A DNA stretch of 64,000 bases. Origin: Asterias amurensis. Its lineage: Eukaryota; Echinodermata; Asteroidea; Forcipulatida; Asteriidae. A program made the position numbers and the translations under genes. The stretch spans positions 5,595,001 through 5,659,000 of the forward strand of contig NC_092648.1 in NCBI RefSeq assembly GCF_032118995.1, given 5' to 3'. The notes under the pieces were generated by a model that saw nothing but the letters and a program-made list of their open reading frames with translations, did no database searches and had not been told where the DNA came from. Positions 59,901 through 64,000 of this stretch are shown in pieces; the first letter of the stretch is position 1, and every line of letters begins with the position of its first letter.

Positions 59901-62900
59901 GCCTTGTTGCACTCTACGTGTTATCAAAACATTGACACAGAGCATGACTTGACATTAACAGTGGAAATTGAAATCATGGACCGTGATGTTTGCCTTCTGT
60001 CAGGCTTGCTGAATGTTTTGTTGTGTTTCTCTGAAACTACTTTGCAAAACTTTTCAGTGAAACTCTTTGTGATGAATGGAAATATTGGATTGATTAATGT
60101 TCTCAAACTAGTGCAGACTAGTTTTAATCTATATGACCATGTAATCTTTGTTTATAAATAGAGTGACCCTGTACACTCCATGGCCTTGCCTGGCAGGCAA
60201 AATACTATACTGGTCAGATGGGAAATGTTACATTTTGTGTCACAATTTCTCAAGAGTTACAAAAGTAACAGCTGAACAAGTTTTTATAATATTATGTCCC
60301 CTTTCTGTATATCAAAAGATAAACCAGATAGTGCAATCTCCGTAAAATATAAGCTTTTATGTTTTTGTCCTTGAGCTGTGAACAAATCATGCCTGCAGAA
60401 AGTCCAGGCTCTGAGGCTTGTTTGTAAATACGTGATGTCGCAGGGTACATGGTCTATTGCTATGAATGTAAACATGAGTCTAGTGCATAGTCTATATTCA
60501 TTGGTGCTCTATTCTGAATAATTCTATGATTCTACCACAGCAATATTCTGTCCAAAAAAATGTTTGTTCAATACACTCTGATGACAACATATCATTCATA
60601 TAATGGGTTTTGGTTTGGGGTACATGTACACCATGTTCAGCACACTCTGCATTATGAGGTGGAAAGAAATGCAAAAGACTACAATATACTTTTTGTACAA
60701 TGTTGATCTAAATACTTTACATTACCATTAGGTCTATATTCAATACAGTTCCTACGATGAACCATATCAGATAAACACTACCATATCAACATGATGTACC
60801 CCTAAACCAAAACCCATTATCCTTCATGCTCAGTCTAAAATCTTAAATTTCGCCACTCAACAGTCATGCTCAAAAGAAGGTGCTTTCTATATTACCTTTT
60901 TTTTCCGTTGAAATAATTGGTTTTAGTTTTCCTCACAGTTTATCACCGAATTGTGAAAGTTTTCTCTGTAGATGTTATGATATTTTACAAAGCACAGCAG
61001 CGCACATTGTTGCCAATCAAACAATGCTAGATTTCTTAATACATAAAGTCATTGTGGAAACTGCATTCTGTTACTTGGGCTCTCTTTCAAACAAATCTCA
61101 AAATCTCACCCTAGTTTTAAGTTTCGGGTAATCAATGTGTTATGCTTAAGCAAATTGTTTTGTAACAGGCACATACATGACACATTCAATGCTCACTCAA
61201 TAGTAATTTTGTCTCGTGCAGACAAACTTTTTATCAGACAACTGTCAATCATTTTAAAAATAGCAGGCACTCCAAAAGTTATGAATACAAATGTTTAAAT
61301 TATTTGTAATCATTATTCATTAATTACTCACACGTCTTATTTCCTCCACATCCGTGGGTTTGATCGAAGACTGGAAACAAAGTATAATCAGTTGAACAAA
61401 GTTTACAAAATTAGCTCTCCTAAGTTGAGTTAAAATCGACCAACATTTAACAGACAGAGTGTTAGGTGCAGTTTTTCTGACTTAGTGCTTTTTCAATATT
61501 GAGATTGTTTGACATTTTGAGGTGAAAATAGTAGTAGTATAGAATGTCTCTATCAATGAGGACATTTTCACATCAATCAGATAAAGGGTGAATAGGGGGA
61601 GAGATAAAATCGAGTAATGATAAGAGTTACACACTGGTTTAGATATCAAATTTGTCCCCAAAACAAAAAAACATTTCATTTTCATTTATTGTTAGCCCTA
61701 AAACAATGCTTTTCCGTTAAGTAAAATAATGATTTCTTCTTTCCAAAACTGATATGATAACTCTATTAAAATCCAGTGATTGATTGCAAAGATGATATTG
61801 ATAAATTACTGAAAAATTGTAGTGTCAAATTATAATTTTGTAAAGAGTTTGGCCTATGCGATATCTGTGTTCAAATATGAAAGTGAAATCTGATAACATC
61901 AGTTGTTAATTAAACACTTTCACTGGGTATACATCTAACCATGGATTTACCTTCATCTATAATCTATAAAGAGTTGACTACACTCTTACTAGTAGTGACT
62001 GAACACTTCAGTGTACTATGTAGAGAGTGTTCAATCTATTATGGAGGGCTCACCAGCTGGTGATGCAGTCCAACATTAAATATTACAAAGGGAGCACAAA
62101 AATCTCAAGCACTGAGCTATTTTTTGTAAAATGGTAAAGTGAAATGCATTTAACCTCAGCTGTCATTAGATTAGCTTCTGTGCAAGTCAATTTTAACTGG
62201 CAAACTAATTATTAAATTGTTTGTGCTACTTTTGCATTTTGGCATCTACATGCAACTTCTTCGATCAACTATTTTGGGGAAAATACCTTTGTAAATAGTG
62301 GGGACAGAGAATCAAGTCAATTTTTGTTAATGCTACTTTTGCATTTTAGCATCTTCATGCAGTTTTTTTGGTCAACTATTTTGTGAAAGATATCTTTGTA
62401 AATATTGGGAAGAATGACTGTTAAAATTGGATTTAGGAAGTCTATCATGTCTATATAGGCAAAATATTTGGTAATTGTAGAATGACATGGGATCTTTTTA
62501 TGTGGATAGAAGAAAATGAAAGTAGATCTGAAATCACAGGGCCTTTCCCAAACAGTGGTTTGTTCTACAGCTCAGGCTTGGGCTCCATTATCAATTTTGG
62601 AGCAGTGAACATTTGTGTATGGTGTTTCCAACATCAAGTGAAGCCTGGAGCCATAGATGGAGCCTAAGCCGAGGTTTGGAAAATACCCAAGAATGCTTTT
62701 GAGTTGGACATCAATAGTTCCCAAAACTATTTTTAACCCTTTTGAGACATTTCACTCCTGTATAATTATCACCATACACCCAGACAAGACTGGTAGTTTT
62801 ACTACAAACTTCTTGGTTGAATGGAAGTAAGTAAATCCTACGGCCATTTTTGGCCTCCATTTATGGCCTCCATTTGTGGTCACCATTTGTGGCTGCTTTG

Positions 62901-63834
62901 GGCATTTTGGCTGACGGCCACTTATGGTCTCAAAGTGGTTAACAATAAAAGAAACATTGCTTCTCCAGCAGTCCATTTTGAATGACTGTTAAATCAAAAC
63001 AACATGATCGAATGATATTACAACTGGCAAAAGGTTATTGATGAATAATTGAGTTGTTAACTTAAATAACAGATGGTGAAATGAGACACACTGATTGTGA
63101 TTGGATAGAAATCTACTCACGGCTCGTTTTTCCCTCAGTCTAGCTGCCTCTGCAGGGTTATTGAAACGGAACATGTTGGTCTTCCCAAGAAGTATGACAG
63201 CACCTGAACACCAAAGACAAACACAAAATCAATATTGTGAATGTAGTGCACAGCCACATCATACAAACCCTTTTTATGTCAATTTTGTATACAACAGATA
63301 GCAGTTTAGGTTTTTAGTCAACTAAAGTAGGGTTTCATGAAAGAAGTTCATCAGGCTGGTAAAACATCAACTTATTAAATGAACTCTCTACAAAACACAG
63401 CCAATACATTTGGACTGGTATCATTAGTCATCCTCAGAATGATGCACACTCTCACACATATGGGACCCCCTCATACCCCAAGTTCCACCCAGGGAAAGGA
63501 CACAATCGGCCAAACCACCATCCAGTGGTCGTAGCAAGAAACAGCGCCACCAACTGACTGGTGGTAAATCATTCTGAGAAAAACTAGTGATACAAGTCAA
63601 AACGTAAATGAAAATTACATGAGTATTGGCTGTGTTTTGTAGAAAGTTCATTTAATAAGTTAAAGTAGGGTTGTTGCAACTAGCTTGAGATCTTACCTTG
63701 GCTAAGTGGAGTTGGTTCATGGACATCATTACCATTGACTGCACAAGCTGCTGGTCCTACTGGATGTAATGTAACTTTCCCTGATTGGTTAACAATCACT
63801 GCGTGTTGACACTCCACCCCTGGTCCCCAAAGCA
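34998..63834 (-). CDS. STARD9: STARD9 (KIF16A)-like kinesin, C-terminal 4700 residues, 18 exons, 5' part outside window
   Basis: Exons in coding order: 63697-63834, 63121-63203, 61332-61370, 58808-58852, 57023-57165, 56628-56681, 56245-56465, 43164-55258, 42130-42434, 41624-41928, 40915-40976, 38935-38999, 38662-38727, 38204-38300, 37367-37489, 36756-36833, 35564-35641, 34998-35105. All introns are GT-AG and in phase; the total is 4700 codons plus stop. Order: end of a kinesin-3-type FHA domain, coiled coil, a very long acidic/serine-rich region, START domain. FHA plus START at the two ends of a giant kinesin is diagnostic of STARD9, a microtubule motor needed in vertebrate cells for centrosome cohesion and spindle assembly. 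The motor domain must lie to the right of the window. The first exon seen enters with two bases of a split codon, so the gene continues beyond 64000. Confidence 0.9.
35143..35420. repeat. family-3 element fragment within a STARD9-like intron
   Basis: The stretch gaggcattgcatggtgaggt, then atcaatgtatattta and gtggtaaaaccatgtgtata, repeats that at 19603-19675 almost exactly. The right TIR is not recognisable. Confidence 0.65.
36180..36270. repeat. short G-rich tandem repeat (ggtcggggaccgggaggg)
   Basis: Units of about 18-30 bp (gggtcggggacc with aggatg or gggagg) recur at least three times. It is intronic. Confidence 0.7.
36305..36640. repeat. two-copy tandem duplication, unit about 169 bp
   Basis: The words caacatgtgacagagggtg/caatatgtggcagagagtg, ctcccctacttcagcacactc/ttccctcacttcatcacaccc, a C-run, and caacaggaggggt/caataggaggggt recur in order. 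It is in a STARD9-like intron. Confidence 0.7.
36987..37203. repeat. family-1 TTAA fold-back repeat, right half only
   Basis: It starts mid-element (catcagatgcttgatttcga) and ends tattgtccactgcctttaa. The left half is missing. Confidence 0.75.
37204..37320. repeat. repeat fragment shared with 59636-59750
   Basis: The shared phrase gactgaaaacccaatccaca is followed in each place by a box-B-like complement (gattcgaaccgggtcc; gatttgatctaaggtcc). This suggests a minus-strand tRNA-derived SINE. Confidence 0.5.
38367..38480 (+). repeat. tRNA-derived SINE head
   Basis: A box-A-like ggcttagtggtgtagtgg and box-B-like gggtttgagtcccaaccg lie 35 bp apart. The body continues with ctggacaacactttatac. It sits in the intron just 5' (in gene sense) of exon 38204-38300. 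Confidence 0.55.
39207..39515. repeat. two adjacent decayed GGGCCC-type fold-back elements
   Basis: The first (39207-39305) runs from gggcttagtttcataaagac to tatgaaattgggccc. The second (39311-39515) runs from ggggcctaatatcataaacc to aactgcaatgggccc. Both carry gcttagca words in both directions. Confidence 0.65.
40448..40665. repeat. tRNA-derived SINE (minus) followed by a GCGCTATATAA/ATT tail
   Basis: On the minus strand a box-A-like atctcagttggtagagcac and gtccggacgtcattt are present. Downstream on the plus strand aaagcgctatggtacc, gcgttatataaatg and an ATT run mark another element's 3' end. Confidence 0.55.
40915..42434 (-). CDS. STARD9: STARD9-like exons between the giant exon and the START domain
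   Basis: Exons 42130-42434 and 41624-41928 (each 305 bp) encode Pro/Ser-rich sequence starting DAIEREIQCLRAASAAM and ending ELPPIIETPL. Exon 40915-40976 (TLDTLYHLVADQAMEYVIRE) begins the START-proximal helix. All junctions are in phase. The two equal exon lengths appear coincidental, since the peptides are unlike. Confidence 0.82.
43164..55258 (-). CDS. STARD9: giant 12,095-bp coding exon of the STARD9-like gene (4031 codons)
   Basis: One uninterrupted frame runs from acceptor ACAAG|GTC at 55258 to donor ACG|GTAAGT at 43164. It begins with a coiled coil (KQLEEECQSLRK, then QRKAEAVLERRQAAFERQRS), followed by a Lys/Arg/Ser/Pro-rich basic zone (about 53850-54720, for example SPVKPQTQRKRDSQSPSK). 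The rest is mostly acidic and Ser/Glu-rich, presumably disordered, with many SP/TP sites. An Asp run with Tyr-Asp repeats sits at 49438-49530. Near the end, EALLEESRLMREKSRAEIAK is helical. The frame stays open beyond the acceptor to 55478 and beyond the donor to 43062. The exon limits are therefore set by splice sites and phase, not by stops. Confidence 0.88.
55470..56020. repeat. compound fold-back element next to the giant exon
   Basis: Outer arms gggaatcaatgtgtgg ... cacactttgattccc (55470-55633) enclose inner arms ttttcaactagtggtt / accactagttgaaaa and aggcctggttctt / aagaaccaggcct. A second pair, cattcataaatacct (55634) and aggtatttatgaatg (about 56001-56015), brackets the next 380 bp. 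Within it ccaataggaatgaagaaactgtc recurs as ccaataggaatagcgaaactgtc. It lies in the intron just before the giant exon. Confidence 0.7.
56245..61370 (-). CDS. STARD9: STARD9-like linker and coiled-coil exons
   Basis: The exons are 61332-61370 (SSIKPTDVEEIRR), 58808-58852 (PRKNSVTLRVHNNIT), 57023-57165, 56628-56681 and 56245-56465. The last three run from DSPTVRGRSLDTAPEVSA into a strongly charged heptad region (RKRLKELEDKERVVEAAHKK, then EEERMKVAYEEQQRMIQEQQ) of about 90 residues, a clear coiled coil. The 39- and 45-bp microexons keep phase 0 on both sides, so they could be skipped without a frameshift. This region corresponds to residues 74-240 of the visible protein. Confidence 0.85.
56824..56931. 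repeat. fold-back element, about 48-bp arms
   Basis: The arms caatgggggaactttgggac with taccaggtaaa, and tttacctggta with gtcaaaaattatcccattg, are complementary with several mismatches. It is intronic in the STARD9-like gene. Confidence 0.65.
57166..58807. other. STARD9-like intron, no further exon supported
   Basis: AT-rich sequence. I looked for in-phase exons and saw none with both splice sites. Confidence 0.5.
58853..61331. other. STARD9-like intron with a Pro/Thr-rich open patch and an inverted repeat
   Basis: At 58930-59150 the minus strand reads Pro/Thr-rich in two frames (for example PSDPPTLSTITPSPTLDLP) but lacks convincing splice sites. At 60600-60820 there is a fold-back with arms taatgggttttggtttgggg and ctaaaccaaaacccatta. 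The rest shows nothing. Confidence 0.45.
61371..63120. other. STARD9-like intron; contains a two-copy tandem duplication
   Basis: At 62221-62411 the words gctacttttgcattttggcat, catgcaacttctt/catgcagttttttt, tcaactatttt and tatctttgtaaatattggg recur at a spacing of about 108 bp. At 62842-62930 short ggcctccatttatgg-type units recur. No exon is seen. Confidence 0.55.
63121..63834 (-). CDS. STARD9: STARD9-like FHA-domain exons
   Basis: Two exons (63697-63834 and 63121-63203) encode LWGPGVECQHAVIVNQSGKV, then VGPAACAVNG and GAVILLGKTNMFRFN, followed by PAEAARLREKR. This is the typical end of the FHA domain that follows the motor in kinesin-3 proteins, a phosphopeptide-recognition fold often used in dimer control. 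It covers residues 1-73 of the visible protein. Confidence 0.88.
63323..63670. repeat. fold-back element flanked by direct repeats taaagtagggtt
   Basis: The left arm cttattaaatgaac with ctacaaaacacagccaatac (63371-63407) is mirrored by gtattggctgtgttttgtag with gttcatttaataag (63622-63659). The 12-bp direct repeat taaagtagggtt stands at 63323-63334 and 63661-63672, like a target-site duplication. It is in the intron between the two FHA exons. Confidence 0.75.
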
Positions 63835-64000
63835 CTGAAAGCAATTACAAAATATAAGTTAATCAATCAAGTATTTCTGAAACCAAAACCAAGTCAAGAA
63901 GAGTCTACAACAACAAAATAATAATATAGTAATAAAACACAAGAGAAACTTAACTGACTGGGTAAGTTTTCACTACATTTGATTTGAACAGAGCAATAAT

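Overview
The window is animal nuclear DNA: AT-rich, with intron-split genes (GT-AG introns, exons mostly 40-300 bp) in a dense background of short fold-back repeats and tRNA-derived SINEs. The protein set (DHRS7-like, TMEM229B-like, STARD9-like) is metazoan. The repeat types (TTAA-bounded hairpin elements, arms starting GGGCCCAATTTCAT, tRNA-Leu-like SINEs ending in a GCGCTATATAA/ATT-rich tail) are ones I associate with echinoderms, most likely a sea star. The organism call is an inference from memory, not a database result.

Layout from left to right. At 245-496 there is the last coding exon of an unidentified plus-strand gene. At 4096-11005 (minus) lies a complete DHRS7-like short-chain dehydrogenase, rebuilt from 7 exons (354 aa). 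At 14093-20873 (minus) lies a complete PLP-dependent gamma-lyase of the cystathionine/methionine gamma-lyase family, rebuilt from 8 exons (430 aa), with a possible non-coding first exon near 21768. At 23227-23727 (plus) lies a one-coding-exon TMEM229B-like membrane protein, divergent from the gamma-lyase. At 24984-25466 (minus) is a small two-exon candidate gene of unknown function. The stretch 25.7-34.9 kb holds no gene I can support, only repeats and AT-rich DNA. From 34998 to beyond the right edge (minus) runs the C-terminal 4700 codons of a STARD9/KIF16A-like kinesin: 18 exons visible, with the FHA end at 63.1-63.8 kb, coiled-coil exons, one 12,095-bp coding exon at 43164-55258, and a START lipid-binding domain at the C-terminus. 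The kinesin motor exons lie outside the window, to the right.

Every splice junction listed was checked by hand for a GT donor, an AG acceptor and phase continuity. The genes are not an operon and have no obvious shared pathway. The one regulatory arrangement suggested is the head-to-head pair gamma-lyase/TMEM229B, whose 5' ends lie within about 1.5 kb.

I did not find a clear new biological system. The more unusual points are the giant STARD9-like exon, an animal gamma-lyase with a changed PLP-pocket loop and bacterial methionine-gamma-lyase-like stretches, an unidentified two-exon gene with consistent splice phases, and a set of TTAA-bounded fold-back elements that are nested, tandem or chimeric in ways that reveal their insertion sites.
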